From: Xylanimonas oleitrophica
GTDB lineage: Bacteria > Actinomycetota > Actinomycetes > Actinomycetales > Cellulomonadaceae
Direction: 5' to 3'
Length of the DNA: 64,000 bases
NCBI RefSeq assembly: GCF_003244315.1
Contig: NZ_QKWH01000001.1
Span: 372,001-436,000 of the forward strand
Of the stretch, positions 35,817 to 46,110 are shown piece after piece (positions within the stretch are counted from its first letter, which is position 1; each line of letters starts with the position of its first letter). The notes below the pieces were generated by a model. It was given only the letters and a program-made list of their open reading frames with translations, had not been told where the DNA came from and made no database searches. The translations under genes were made by a program, and so were the position numbers.

Positions 35817-36589
35817 CGCCGTTCCGGGCCACGCCGGCCGGCTACGAGGCCTTCTGGGAGGACGCCGAGCGCCAGGTCATCGCCGGGGTGGCCCGCGAGG
35901 TGGCGGTGATGCTGCGCGACCAGGCGGGGCTGCCCGAGCGGGACGAGGAGGACCCGCTCGGTGCCCTGGAGGCCACCACGCAGTCCACCGGCACGCCCCG
36001 GGAACCCGACGACCCCGCCGCGCGACGCCTGCTGCCGGACGCCAGCCGCCGCGACGACGACGTCTCCGCCGAGTTCCGGCACCTGACGCAGACGGACATC
36101 GCGGCAGGCAAGGTGCGCGCGCTGGAACGCTTCGCCGACCTCGTCGACGGGGGTGACGGGCGTGACGGTGCCGGCGGCGGCTACGGCGACGCGGACGACG
36201 AGGCCGACCTGGGCCTCGACGACCTCGAGGCCCTCGGCGGGGCCGACACCGTCGCCGACCTGGTCGACGACCTCGACGGCCCCGAGGACGGCGGCACCGC
36301 GCGTCCCGGCATCGTCGTCATCGGGCACGACGCCGCCCGCGACGCCGCCGCAGCCCTGACCGACGTGCGCCTGGTCGTGGCACAGCGACTGGGCCTCGAC
36401 ACCGACGACGACGTGGAGCTGCTCCACGACGAGGTGCTCGCCGACGTCGTCAGCGACGACCCCGTGCGCGGCCTGGACGCCGACGTGCGCCGCTACTGGG
36501 GCGGGATCTTCGTGGCCACCGGGTTCGCCCAGCAGTCCCTCGTGGAGGCCATGCTGGACGACCTGCGCGGACGGCGCCGACCCGCCTGA
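35813..36589 (+). CDS. DUF2017 protein
   Basis: A 258-residue acidic protein with the DUF2017 pattern: [19 protein letters not shown] near the middle, and [21 protein letters not shown] plus [20 protein letters not shown] at the C-terminus. An Asp/Glu/Gly-rich insert (~residues 110-165) interrupts the domain. Conserved next to clpS in actinobacteria, so a role in proteolysis is possible, but none is established. Translationally coupled to clpS. Confidence 0.85.
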   Translation: MTPFRATPAGYEAFWEDAERQVIAGVAREVAVMLRDQAGLPERDEEDPLGALEATTQSTGTPREPDDPAARRLLPDASRRDDDVSAEFRHLTQTDIAAGKVRALERFADLVDGGDGRDGAGGGYGDADDEADLGLDDLEALGGADTVADLVDDLDGPEDGGTARPGIVVIGHDAARDAAAALTDVRLVVAQRLGLDTDDDVELLHDEVLADVVSDDPVRGLDADVRRYWGGIFVATGFAQQSLVEAMLDDLRGRRRPA

Positions 36590-36693
36590 CCGGCCCGACC
36601 GGCCGCCCCACGACCACCTTGTGGCGGCCACCACGCGTGGTGCTGGTCACCCGGACCGGAGATGACGGGACGTCAGGGCTACGCTTGCCGATC

Positions 36694-37500
36694 GTGAACG
36701 ACGCGCCCATCGGGATCTTCGACAGCGGTGTGGGTGGCCTGACCGTCGCTCGCTCGATCCTCGACCAGCTGCCCCACGAGCAGGTGCTCTACATCGGCGA
36801 CACCGCGAACTCGCCGTACGGGCCCAAGCCGCTCGCCGCCGTGCGCGCCATGGCGCTCGCCGTCATGGACCAGCTCGTCGACGACGGCGTCAAGATGCTG
36901 GTCATCGCGTGCAACTCCGCCACCGCCGTCGCGCTGCCCGACGCCCGGGAGCGCTACGAGGTGCGGCGGGGCATCCCCGTCATCGAGGTCATCAAGCCTG
37001 CCGCGCGGCGTGCCGTGGTGACGTCCCGCAGCGGGCGCATCGGCGTCATCGGCACCAAGGCCACGATCAACTCCCGCGCCTACGAGGACGCCTTCCACGT
37101 CACGCCCGGGCTGGAGATCACCACGCAGGCGTGCCCGGAGTTCGTGCCGCTGGTGGAGAAGGGCATCACCTCGGGCGAGGAGATCCTCGGCTACGCGCAC
37201 GAGTACCTCGACCCGGTCAAGACCGCCGGGGTGGACACCCTCGTGCTGGGCTGCACGCACTACCCGCTGCTGACCGGCGTCATCTCCTACGTCATGGGCG
37301 AGGACGTCACCCTGGTCTCGAGCGCCGAGGAGACGGCCAAGGACGTCTACCGCACCCTGGTGGCCCACGGCCTCGAGCGTTCCCCGCAGGCCGGTGCGCC
37401 GCAGCACCGGTTCCTGGCCACGGGCCCTGCCGCCCCGTTCGAGCAGCTGGCCCGCCGGTTCCTCGGGCCGGAGGTGCGTCTGGTGGAGGCTGCCCGATGA
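36694..37500 (+). CDS. murI: glutamate racemase
   Basis: A 268-residue cofactor-independent racemase: [43 protein letters not shown] with catalytic Cys one, and [14 protein letters not shown] with catalytic Cys two. Supplies D-glutamate for peptidoglycan. GTG 36694 lies 8 nt after TACGCT. Overlaps the MBL gene by ATGA; murI followed by an MBL phosphodiesterase and rph/rdgB is also the mycobacterial order. Confidence 0.95.
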   Translation: MNDAPIGIFDSGVGGLTVARSILDQLPHEQVLYIGDTANSPYGPKPLAAVRAMALAVMDQLVDDGVKMLVIACNSATAVALPDARERYEVRRGIPVIEVIKPAARRAVVTSRSGRIGVIGTKATINSRAYEDAFHVTPGLEITTQACPEFVPLVEKGITSGEEILGYAHEYLDPVKTAGVDTLVLGCTHYPLLTGVISYVMGEDVTLVSSAEETAKDVYRTLVAHGLERSPQAGAPQHRFLATGPAAPFEQLARRFLGPEVRLVEAAR

Positions 37501-38351
37501 GGCTGCGGACGCTCGGGGTCTCGGGCTCCGCCCCGCGCGCGGACTCGCCGGCGTCCTGCTACCTCGTCCAGGTGCCGGCCGCTGTCGTCGCGGCGGGGGT
37601 CGCTGCCGGCGTCGTGCCCGGCGACGTCGAGGTGCGCGACTGGAACCTCGTCATGGACCTCGGCAACGGAGGCCTCGGGCACCTGCTGCGGCACGTCGAG
37701 GTGCACGACCTCGACGCCGTGGCACTCAGCCACCTGCACCCCGACCACTGCGCCGACCTCTCGGGCCTGTACGTGCACCTGAAGTACCACCCGGTGCGCG
37801 GCTCCAGCCGCACGGGCGTCCCCACCCGCCTGCCCGTGCTGGGCCCGGCGGCCGTGGCCGAGCGCGCCGGGCAGATGTACGGGCTCGAGCCGGGCGAGAC
37901 GATGGAGGGCGTCTACGACTTCCGGCCGCTGGTCGAGGGAGCCCCCGTGACGCTCGGCCCGCTCGAGCTGACCCCCTTCCGGGTGTTCCACCCGGTCGAG
38001 GCGTACGGGTTCCGGGTCACCGGCCCGTCCACCGTGCACGACGGACGGCGTGTGACGCTCGCCTACACGGGCGACACCGACTACTGCCCCGGCGTCGTCG
38101 AGGCCGCCCGCGACGCCGACCTGCTGCTGTCGGAGGCCGCGTTCGCCGAGGGGCGCGACGACGGCGTCGAGCCGGGCATCCACCTCACGGGAAAGCGGGC
38201 CGGACGGCTCGCCTCGGAGGCCGCGGTGGGCAGCCTGCTGCTGACCCACCTGCCCGCCTGGAACGACCCGCAGGTGGCGCTGGCCGAGGCCCGCACCGAG
38301 TACGACGGCCCGGTGGCCGTGGCCCAGCCCGACGGCGTCCTGGACCTGTGA
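37497..38351 (+). CDS. metallo-beta-lactamase-fold hydrolase, Rv1339-like
   Basis: A 284-residue MBL protein. [15 protein letters not shown] is the HxHxDH zinc motif, [11 protein letters not shown] the bridging Asp and LLLTHLPAW the last His. In mycobacteria the gene between murI and rph (Rv1339) was reported as an atypical cyclic-nucleotide phosphodiesterase lowering cAMP; synteny here is the same apart from order, so the same activity is a fair inference. Coupled to murI by ATGA. Confidence 0.82.
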   Translation: MRLRTLGVSGSAPRADSPASCYLVQVPAAVVAAGVAAGVVPGDVEVRDWNLVMDLGNGGLGHLLRHVEVHDLDAVALSHLHPDHCADLSGLYVHLKYHPVRGSSRTGVPTRLPVLGPAAVAERAGQMYGLEPGETMEGVYDFRPLVEGAPVTLGPLELTPFRVFHPVEAYGFRVTGPSTVHDGRRVTLAYTGDTDYCPGVVEAARDADLLLSEAAFAEGRDDGVEPGIHLTGKRAGRLASEAAVGSLLLTHLPAWNDPQVALAEARTEYDGPVAVAQPDGVLDL

Positions 38352-38373
38352 GCGTGCGGGTTACCCTCGACGC

Positions 38374-38754
38374 GTGACCAAGGTTTCGGTGTGGGCCGCG
38401 CTCGCCTGCGACGTGCTCGTCGTCCTGGTGTTCACCGCGGTGGGCAGCGCCAGCCACGCCAGCCTCGAGCACGGGGTGGCCCACGTGGTGCTGCTGGGCG
38501 TGTCGTTCCTGCTGGCGCTGGGCGTGGGCTGGGCTGCGGCCCGGGCATGGCGCGCCCCCGCCCAGCCGTGGCCCACCGGCGTTGCCGTGTGGTTCGCCAC
38601 CGTGGTGCTGGGCATCTGGTTCCGAGCGCTGCTCGTGCCCGGCGCGGGGGTCGCGGTGTCGTTCGTGCTTGTCACCGCGCTGTTCCTCGGTGCGACGATG
38701 CTGGGCTGGCGCACGGTCGACACCCTCGTCCGCCGGCGTGCCGCCCAGCACTGA
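38374..38754 (+). CDS. DUF3054 membrane protein
   Basis: A 126-residue protein with four hydrophobic helices: ALACDVLVVLVFTAVG, VVLLGVSFLLALGVGWAAA, GVAVWFATVVLGIWFRALL and VSFVLVTALFLGATMLGW. Matches the DUF3054 family, function unknown. GTG 38374 lies 6 nt after TACCCT (leaderless). Ends against a bidirectional terminator shared with rdgB. Confidence 0.85.
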   Translation: MTKVSVWAALACDVLVVLVFTAVGSASHASLEHGVAHVVLLGVSFLLALGVGWAAARAWRAPAQPWPTGVAVWFATVVLGIWFRALLVPGAGVAVSFVLVTALFLGATMLGWRTVDTLVRRRAAQH

Positions 38755-38802
38755 CGCCGCGGCGGCCCGGCTCCTCGCGAGGAACCCGGCCGCCGCGGCG
38801 TC
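38753..38802. terminator. bidirectional terminator between DUF3054 gene and rdgB
   Basis: Very long stem GACGCCGCGGCGGCC / GGCCGCCGCGGCGTC capped by a smaller CTCCTCGCGAGGA hairpin, beginning inside the DUF3054 stop codon and ending 3 nt from the rdgB stop. Confidence 0.85.
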
Positions 38803-38805
38803 AGG

Positions 38806-39486
38806 TCAGAGCGCTGCGGCCACCAGGGGCGCCAGGGCGCGGAACGCCTTGCCCCGGTGGCTGATCGCGTTCTTCTCCTCGGGGCTCAGCTCGGCCGCCG
38901 TCCGCGTGCCAGCAGCACCGTCCGGGCCGGGGGCCTGCTCGTCGGGCACGAGGACCGGGTCGTAGCCGAACCCGTGCTCCCCGCGCGGAGCACCGACCAG
39001 CACGCCGCGCATCTCCCCGCGCCGCACCTCCTCGACACCGTCGGGCGTGACCAGTGCGGCCGCGCACACGAAGCCCGCGCGACGGTGCTCCGGCACCTGG
39101 ATGGCCGAGAGCTGGGCCAGCAGCAGGTCCAGGTTCGCCTGGTCGTCACCGTGCCGGCCAGACCAGCGTGCGCTGAAGATGCCGGGGGAGCCGCCGAGCA
39201 CGTCCACGGCCAGGCCCGAGTCGTCCGCGACGGCGGGCAGCCCCGTCGCCCGGGCCAGGGCACGCGCCTTGATCAGCGCGTTCTCCTCGAACGTGACGCC
39301 GTCCTCGACCGGCTCGGGCGCGCCGAGCCCGCCCGCCGTGACCACGGCGTCCTCGGGCAGCGCGTCCAGCCCCGGCTGGGAGCGCAGGATCGCCACCAGC
39401 TCGACGAGCTTCTTGCGGTTGTGGGTGGCGAGGACCAGGCGCGCCCCAGCAGGAACCTCGATCGTCCCCGCGCCGGCGTCCGTCAT
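38806..39486 (-). CDS. rdgB: RdgB/HAM1 non-canonical purine NTP pyrophosphatase
   Basis: A 226-residue Rdg[59 protein letters not shown] and [12 protein letters not shown] with [10 protein letters not shown] at the end. Hydrolyses dITP/XTP to monophosphates, keeping them out of nucleic acids. A 15-residue insert ([15 protein letters not shown]) precedes [15 protein letters not shown] 39486 overlaps the rph stop by ATGA. Confidence 0.94.
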   Translation of the reverse strand: MTDAGAGTIEVPAGARLVLATHNRKKLVELVAILRSQPGLDALPEDAVVTAGGLGAPEPVEDGVTFEENALIKARALARATGLPAVADDSGLAVDVLGGSPGIFSARWSGRHGDDQANLDLLLAQLSAIQVPEHRRAGFVCAAALVTPDGVEEVRRGEMRGVLVGAPRGEHGFGYDPVLVPDEQAPGPDGAAGTRTAAELSPEEKNAISHRGKAFRALAPLVAAAL

Positions 39487-40247
39487 CGCCCGAGCTCCTG
39501 CGCGAGGGCCGCCCGCTGGATCTCGGCCAGCCGCGCGTTGCCCGCCACGGCGAGGTCGAGCAGCACGTCCAGCTCCGCGCGGTCGAACGGCGCGTGCTCG
39601 GCGGTGCCCTGCACCTCGACGAACGTGCCCGAGCCGGTGACCACCACGTTCATGTCGGTGTCCGCCCGCACGTCCTCCACGTACGGCAGGTCCAGCATCG
39701 GCACGCCGTCGATGATGCCCACGCTCACCGCCGACACGGAGTCGGTGAGCACCGGCCTGCCACCCTTGACGTGCCCGTGCCGCTGGCCCCAGGCCACGGC
39801 GTCCGCCAGCGCCACGTAGGCACCCGTGATCGCCGCGGTACGGGTACCGCCGTCGGCCTGCAGCACGTCGCAGTCGAGAACGATCGTGTTCTCGCCCAGC
39901 GCCGCGACGTCGACGACCGCGCGCAGCGACCGGCCGACCAGGCGCGAGATCTCGTGCGTGCGCCCGCCCACGCGCCCCTTGACCGACTCGCGGTCCGAAC
40001 GCGTGGACGTGGCCCGCGGCAGCATCGCGTACTCGGCGGTGACCCAGCCCTCGCCCGAGCCCTTCTTCCACCGCGGCACACCCTCGGTGAAGGACGCCGC
40101 GCACAGCACACGGGTACCGCCGAACTCCACGAGCACCGACCCCTCGGCGGCGTCCAGCCACCCCCGGGTGATCGTCACGGGACGCAGCTCGTCGGGGGCG
40201 CGCCCGTCGGCGCGCACGATGCCGGAGGAAGAAGCGGGGGAGGTCAT
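39483..40247 (-). CDS. rph: ribonuclease PH
   Basis: A 254-residue phosphorolytic exoribonuclease: [57 protein letters not shown] (phosphate/RNA binding), [19 protein letters not shown] and [17 protein letters not shown]. Trims tRNA 3' ends. ATG 40247 is preceded 6 nt upstream by TAGGGT and also has a GGAGG-type site, and is divergent from the ABC-F gene. Coupled to rdgB. Confidence 0.96.
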   Translation of the reverse strand: MTSPASSSGIVRADGRAPDELRPVTITRGWLDAAEGSVLVEFGGTRVLCAASFTEGVPRWKKGSGEGWVTAEYAMLPRATSTRSDRESVKGRVGGRTHEISRLVGRSLRAVVDVAALGENTIVLDCDVLQADGGTRTAAITGAYVALADAVAWGQRHGHVKGGRPVLTDSVSAVSVGIIDGVPMLDLPYVEDVRADTDMNVVVTGSGTFVEVQGTAEHAPFDRAELDVLLDLAVAGNARLAEIQRAALAQELGR

Positions 40248-40324
40248 GGCGCCACCCTAACCGGGCGCACCGGCCGCGCACCGGCCCGCTCTGGCCGGCC
40301 CTGCGCGGAACGTAGGGTTGAGCG

Positions 40325-41986
<1,662 letters not shown>

Positions 41987-42034
41987 GCGGTGCCAGAACG
42001 AGCGCGCTCCTGTGCGTGCTCGCCCTGCCACGGG

Positions 42035-42607
42035 TCACGGCAGCCGGCCGACCCAGCCCATCGCCTGCTTGACCAGCACGCCCTGCCCGCCCACGAACTC
42101 CGACTGCACGTCCTCGCTGCACGCCTCCTCCGGCGTCAGCCAGTCCAGGTCCAGGGCGTCCTGCTGCGGACGGCAGTCGCCCGTCACCGGCACGACGTAC
42201 GCCAGCGACACCGCGTGCTGACGCGGGTCGTGATAGGCCGTGATCCCCGGGGTGGGGAAGTACTCCGCCACCGTGAACGGCTGCGGCGACGTCGGCACCT
42301 GCGGCAGCGCCACCGGGCCCAGGTCCTTCTCGATGTGGCGCAGCAGGGCGTCCCGGATGCGCTCGTGGTACAGCACCCGGCCCGAGACCAGCGAGCGGGT
42401 CAGGCCCCGCGGGCCCATCCGCAGCAGCAGACCCACCGAGACCACGTCCCCGGACTCGTCCACGCGCACCGGCACGGCGTCCACGTACACCAGCGGCAGC
42501 TGGGCGCGGACCACGGCCAGGTCCTCCGGGGTCAGCCACCCGGCCGGGCGCGGGTTGTCGGGCCGCCAGTCGTCGGGCGGTGGGGGCATCTCGGCTGACG
42601 CGGTCAC
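42035..42607 (-). CDS. DUF4916 NUDIX-like protein
   Basis: A 190-residue protein of the DUF4916 group: GWLTPEDLAVVRAQLPLVYV, DAVPVRVDESG, LVSGRVLYHERIRDALLRHI and AVSLAYVVPVTGDC, followed by LDWLTPEEA. The fold is NUDIX-like, but the full GX5EX7REUXEEXGU box is not recognisable, so catalysis is uncertain. GTG 42607 divergent from thioredoxin. Confidence 0.75.
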   Translation of the reverse strand: MTASAEMPPPPDDWRPDNPRPAGWLTPEDLAVVRAQLPLVYVDAVPVRVDESGDVVSVGLLLRMGPRGLTRSLVSGRVLYHERIRDALLRHIEKDLGPVALPQVPTSPQPFTVAEYFPTPGITAYHDPRQHAVSLAYVVPVTGDCRPQQDALDLDWLTPEEACSEDVQSEFVGGQGVLVKQAMGWVGRLP

Positions 42608-42653
42608 CCGTCGTTCCTACCACGCCACCCCCGGCCAGGCCGGGAGCACCACG

Positions 42654-42679
42654 GGGAATATGGGAAGGCCCACGTGCGC
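42654..42679 (+). promoter_or_regulatory. possible SigR/SigH-type promoter of thioredoxin gene
   Basis: GGGAAT at 42654-42659 resembles the -35 of thiol-stress ECF sigma promoters (GGAAT, about 18 nt, GTT). A GTG at 16 nt is the nearest -10 match, so the fit is partial. Thioredoxin genes are known targets of this sigma factor in actinobacteria. Confidence 0.3.
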
Positions 42680-42710
42680 TGCCCATGACGTACCGACGAG
42701 AGGAAGAACC

Positions 42711-43106
42711 ATGGCTACCGTCGAGCTCACCGACGAGACGTTCGAGAAGACCGTCACCGACAACGACATCGTGCTGGTCGACTTCTGGGCCTCCTGGTGC
42801 GGCCCGTGCCGCCAGTTCGCCCCGATCTTCGAGCAGTCCTCGCAGGAGCACCCCGACGTCGTCCACGGCAAGCTGGACACCGAGGCGCAGCAGCGCATCG
42901 CCGCCGCCGCGGGCATCACCGCCATCCCCACGCTGATGGCGTTCCGCGAGGGCATCATGGTGTTCAACCAGGCCGGCGCGCTGCCCGCGCCCGCCCTCCA
43001 GCAGGTCGTCGAGGCCGTCAAGGGCCTCGACATGGATGAGGTGCGCAAGACCCTCGCCGAGCACGAGAACGGGCACGCCGAGGCGGGCGGCCAGCCGCAG
43101 GCCTGA
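42711..43106 (+). CDS. trxA: thioredoxin
   Basis: A 131-residue thioredoxin: VLVDFWASWCGPCRQFAPIF with the redox WCGPC, and ITAIPTLMAF with the cis-proline. A ~25-residue acidic C-terminal tail (EHENGHAEAGG) is extra to the ~105-residue fold. Reduces protein disulfides and peroxiredoxins in the cytoplasm; bcp lies 1 kb away. ATG 42711 has GAGAGGAAGAA upstream. Ends in a strong hairpin. Confidence 0.93.
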   Translation: MATVELTDETFEKTVTDNDIVLVDFWASWCGPCRQFAPIFEQSSQEHPDVVHGKLDTEAQQRIAAAAGITAIPTLMAFREGIMVFNQAGALPAPALQQVVEAVKGLDMDEVRKTLAEHENGHAEAGGQPQA

Positions 43107-43126
43107 GCGGGCCTCCTTCGCCCGAA

Positions 43127-43163
43127 GACGGCGCTGCCACCCTCCGAGGGTGGCAGCGCCGTC
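43127..43163 (+). terminator. terminator after trxA
   Basis: GACGGCGCTGCCACCCTC / GAGGGTGGCAGCGCCGTC, an essentially perfect 17-18 bp stem with a tiny loop. Confidence 0.8.
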
Positions 43164-43194
43164 GTCGTTCCTGACCTGCGGTGATGTCGGAGGT

Positions 43195-43210
43195 TCGAAC
43201 TAGCGTTCTA
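43195..43210 (+). promoter_or_regulatory. LexA (SOS) box overlapping the -10 of the HNH gene
   Basis: TCGAACTAGCGTTCTA matches the actinobacterial SOS box TCGAAC-N4-GTTCGA at 11 of 12 positions. TAGCGT (43201-43206), a leaderless-type -10, lies inside it, 7 nt before the ATG. LexA bound here would occlude RNA polymerase directly. Confidence 0.75.
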
Positions 43211-43213
43211 TCC

Positions 43214-43891
43214 ATGGCTGCACGGCAGAAGTACACGTACGAGCGGTTGGCGGAAGCGGCCGCGAGCTCGACGTCGATGACGGAAGTGATGCGTCACCTG
43301 GGTGCACCCCTGCGTGGCGGGTCCATGAGTCATGTCAGCAAGCGTCTGAAGGCGCTGGGAATCGACACCAGCCACTTCCCACGCGGCCAGAAGTACTCGC
43401 CAGAGCTGCTTGCCGAGGCGGCGGCCAGCTCGGACTCGGTTGCGGGGGTCCTGCGATTTCTGGGACTGATCCAGGCGGGCGGCACGCACGCGCACATCAG
43501 CCGACGGCTCAAGGCGCTGGGAATCGACACCAGTCACTTCCGGCGGGACCAAGGTGGCCGCAAGCGCGTGAACCGCCTGGAGGCGTGCCAGGTGTTGGTG
43601 CTCGATCCGACCGCGACGAAGCGCCGGGATCCCAAACGTCTGCGTCGGGCCCTGCTCGAGATCGGTCGCGAGTATGCGTGCGAGGTGTGCGGTTGTGATG
43701 GCCGGTGGCAAGGCTTGCCTCTGACCCTTCACGTCGATCACATCAGCGGTGACTTCCGCGACAACCGCCAGGAGAACCTGCGGTTCCTCTGCCCGAACTG
43801 CCACGCCCAGACGCCGACCTTCGCCGGTTTGGGCACGGGGAGATACAGCCGGCCCACCGTCCTGCCTCGGGCGATCGACCAGGTGGTCTGA
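43214..43891 (+). CDS. HNH endonuclease with duplicated N-terminal module
   Basis: A 225-residue protein. Two ~50-residue modules are tandem copies: KYTYERLAEAAASSTSMTEV...LGIDTSHF and KYSPELLAEAAASSDSVAGV...LGIDTSHF, each probably a helix-turn-helix. The C-terminal HNH domain has CEVCG, LHVDHISGDFRDNR and NLRFLCPNCHAQT, giving two zinc CxxC pairs and the HNH triad (H-H/N-H), all intact. ATG 43214 is chosen because the LexA box and -10 lie just before it. Less GC-biased than its neighbours in places, hinting at acquisition. A DNA-damage-induced nuclease is inferred. Confidence 0.85.
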   Translation: MAARQKYTYERLAEAAASSTSMTEVMRHLGAPLRGGSMSHVSKRLKALGIDTSHFPRGQKYSPELLAEAAASSDSVAGVLRFLGLIQAGGTHAHISRRLKALGIDTSHFRRDQGGRKRVNRLEACQVLVLDPTATKRRDPKRLRRALLEIGREYACEVCGCDGRWQGLPLTLHVDHISGDFRDNRQENLRFLCPNCHAQTPTFAGLGTGRYSRPTVLPRAIDQVV

Positions 43892-43895
43892 GGCG

Positions 43896-43934
43896 GCACG
43901 AGGGCGTCGGCCGCTGAGGTCGCCGCCCTCGTGC
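43896..43934. terminator. hairpin between HNH gene and tRNA-Leu (convergent)
   Basis: GCACGAGGGCG / CGCCCTCGTGC, 11-bp perfect stem with a 17-nt loop; sits between convergent transcripts. Confidence 0.7.
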
Positions 43935-43936
43935 TC

Positions 43937-44020
43937 TGGTGCGCGCGACGGGACTCGAACCCGCACGCCTCTCGGCACCAGGGCCTAAACCTGGCTCGTC
44001 TCCCATTCCGACACGCGCGC
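43937..44020 (-). tRNA. tRNA-Leu (anticodon UAG)
   Basis: Minus-strand gene with acceptor GCGCGCG / CGCGCGC, anticodon loop ..TTTAGG.. (UAG), a long variable arm typical of tRNA-Leu, T-loop GGTTCGAGTCC and encoded CCA. Reads CUA/CUN leucine codons. Confidence 0.93.
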
Positions 44021-44110
44021 GACCACAGCCTAGAGCGTGCTCAGCGTCGAGGCGGGGCTCAGGTGTCTCCGACGGGCGCCGAAGAGCCCAGGGGCATGCT
44101 GGGCCAGGGT

Positions 44111-44596
44111 TCAGCCGGCGTCGAGCCCGAGCGTCTTGCGCAGACGGGCCACGTGGCCCGTCGCCTTGACGTTGTACTGCGCGACGGTGACCTTCCCGTC
44201 CGGGCCCACGACGACGGTCGAGCGGATGACGCCCGTGACCTCCTTGCCGTAGAGCTTGCGCACGCCCCAGGCGCCGTACCCCTCCAGCACGCCGTGGTCG
44301 GCGTCGGACGCCAGCGGGAACGTGAGCTGGTCGCGCGCGGCGAACTTCGCCAGCTTGTCCGTGGTGTCGGGAGAGATGCCGACGACGGTGTAGCCGGCGC
44401 CCTGCAGCGACGCCAGGGAGTCGCGGAAGTCGCACGCCTGTGTGGTGCAGCCCGGCGTCATCGCGGCCGGGTAGAAGTACACGACGACGCCCTGGAGCCC
44501 CGGCTCGGCCAGCGCGGCGGAGAGCGAGAAGTCGCTGCCTTCAGCGGTGGGCAGCGTGAAGTCGGGGGCGGTGTCGCCGACGGCGAGACGGGGCAC
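44111..44596 (-). CDS. bcp: thioredoxin-dependent peroxiredoxin Bcp
   Basis: A 161-residue BCP/PrxQ peroxiredoxin: GDTAPDFTLPTAEG, VVVYFYPAAMTPGCTTQACD with the peroxidatic Cys and the resolving Cys five residues on, and GISPDTTDKLAKF. The usual PKDxTPGC is PAAMTPGC here. Reduces hydroperoxides using thioredoxin. GTG 44596 has GAGGAGCAA upstream. Divergent from the GroES-like gene. Confidence 0.93.
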   Translation of the reverse strand: MPRLAVGDTAPDFTLPTAEGSDFSLSAALAEPGLQGVVVYFYPAAMTPGCTTQACDFRDSLASLQGAGYTVVGISPDTTDKLAKFAARDQLTFPLASDADHGVLEGYGAWGVRKLYGKEVTGVIRSTVVVGPDGKVTVAQYNVKATGHVARLRKTLGLDAG

Positions 44597-44673
44597 GGGT
44601 TGCTCCTCGGGGCGGGTGGGCAGGGCTGGGGGAGAGCCTAGTTGCCGCGCCCGCGTCGACTAGCGTTGGTCGC

Positions 44674-45033
44674 GTGAGCACCACCGCACCGCACAGCACC
44701 ACCTCCTCCGGCACGACGCCGGACGTCCCCGTCCGCATGCTGTTCGACCGGCTGCTGGTGCAGCCGGAGGTCGACGCCTCGGAGCGGCAGACGTCGGCCG
44801 GCCTGGTCATCCCCGCCACCGCGCAGGGGCCCAAGCGCCTGGCCTGGGCGGTGGTGGTCGCCAAGGGGGAGCACGTGCGGCAGGTGGCCGTGGGTGACCG
44901 GGTGCTGTTCGACCCGGAGGAGCGGGCCGAGGTGGAGATCGGGGGCACGGACTACGTGCTGCTGCGCGAGCGGGACGTGCACGGCGTGAGCCAGGCCGAG
45001 ACCGAGTCGGGCACCACGGGCCTGTACCTCTGA
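44674..45033 (+). CDS. GroES-like (Cpn10-fold) protein
   Basis: A 119-residue protein with a Cpn10 domain: VRMLFDRLLVQPEVDASERQ, TSAGLVIPATAQ, AWAVVVAKGEHVRQVAVGDRVLFD and YVLLRERDV. Extra Ser/Thr-rich N-terminus (~20 residues) and Gly/Thr tail; no groL gene follows, so it is a stand-alone paralogue rather than the main groES. Function unproven. GTG 44674 follows TAGCGT by 7 nt. Confidence 0.82.
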   Translation: MSTTAPHSTTSSGTTPDVPVRMLFDRLLVQPEVDASERQTSAGLVIPATAQGPKRLAWAVVVAKGEHVRQVAVGDRVLFDPEERAEVEIGGTDYVLLRERDVHGVSQAETESGTTGLYL

Positions 45034-45129
45034 GCGCTCCGACAGGGCCTGTCGTGCAGGTCACAGGCCCGCAGCCGGTCCTCGGTTACCGCCCGGCCCC
45101 GGCCGGCTGCTAGTGTTTCTCTCCGTTGC

Positions 45130-45205
<76 letters not shown>

Positions 45206-45283
45206 GCGAAGCCCTCACCGTCAGGTGGGGGCGTCGTCGTGAGAGCAACGTTCCAGCCTCGTGCTGGTAGCGTTCCTCCTCGC

Positions 45284-45356
<73 letters not shown>

Positions 45357-45378
45357 CAACGCACGAGAGCTTCGACGC

Positions 45379-45412
45379 ACGAGAGCCCGGCCGGGATCGG
45401 CCGGGCTCTCGT
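45379..45412 (+). terminator. terminator after tRNA-Lys pair
   Basis: ACGAGAGCCCGGCC / GGCCGGGCTCTCGT, 14-bp perfect stem with a 6-nt loop; lies between the tRNA and the convergent cueP-like gene. Confidence 0.75.
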
Positions 45413-45444
45413 CGTCTCCGGGGCGTGACAGGAGCGCGCAGCGG

Positions 45445-46002
45445 CTACGCGAGGCGCAGCGTGGTGATGCAGGTGGGCGAGCCAGGTGCCGTCTCGAACG
45501 GGACCTGGCCGGTGCGCCCGTCGTGCTCCACGGTGATGGTGCCGCTCACGTCCTGGGGCAGCCAGAAGCCTGCGAACCCGTTCGCCGCGGTCCGTGCGGT
45601 CTCCTGGAGCAGCACCTGCCCGTCGTCGTCGGTGAAGGTCACGGTGATCTCCGTGTCCGTGAGCTCTCCGCGGCACGTCGCGAGGTTGTGGAAGTAGCAC
45701 TCGTGCGTGCGGTCCACGTACGGGGCCACGGAGACGTAGCGCTCGTCAGCGGGCAGTGCGAGGCGGCTCTCGGCGCCGCCCGCGTCCACCACGGTCAGCT
45801 CCTCTTCGCCCACCGACACACCCTGGTAGCCGGCGAGCGGCCGGGCGTCGCTCGAGTCCTCGAGCTGGGCGATCAGCTGCTTGACGTCGCCTCCAGGCGC
45901 CGTCGCCTGCTCTGCCGGTGGTTGCGTCGTGCAGGCGGCCAGCGAGGCGGCGGCGAGGGTGGCGGCGAGCACGGCGGCGGCAAAGGGGCTGCGGTTCCTC
46001 AT
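45445..46002 (-). CDS. CueP-family metal-binding lipoprotein
   Basis: A 185-residue CueP-like protein. Signal with lipobox LAAASLAACTT; then DVKQLIAQLEDSSDA, the metal motif HECYFHNLATCRGEL, ETARTAANGFAGFWLP and the C-terminal GSPTCITTLRL supplying the third cysteine of the copper site. In Salmonella CueP stores and delivers periplasmic copper; here it would be lipid-anchored outside the membrane. No copper regulator or exporter is adjacent. Confidence 0.88.
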   Translation of the reverse strand: MRNRSPFAAAVLAATLAAASLAACTTQPPAEQATAPGGDVKQLIAQLEDSSDARPLAGYQGVSVGEEELTVVDAGGAESRLALPADERYVSVAPYVDRTHECYFHNLATCRGELTDTEITVTFTDDDGQVLLQETARTAANGFAGFWLPQDVSGTITVEHDGRTGQVPFETAPGSPTCITTLRLA

Positions 46003-46110
46003 CCCTCCATCCTGGCGGTGCGGTGGCGCCCGGTCGGGGGCCGATGGGCCCGTAGGGGCCGTGCCGGAGGTCAGGCGGGGGCGTGGGCTGTGCGGCCGTA
46101 CCCTGGTCCG

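Noticed and set aside
43230-43560. Direct repeats in the HNH gene as a CRISPR-like array
   Set aside because: Only two diverged copies of ~180 bp, in frame and protein-coding; they are domain duplication.
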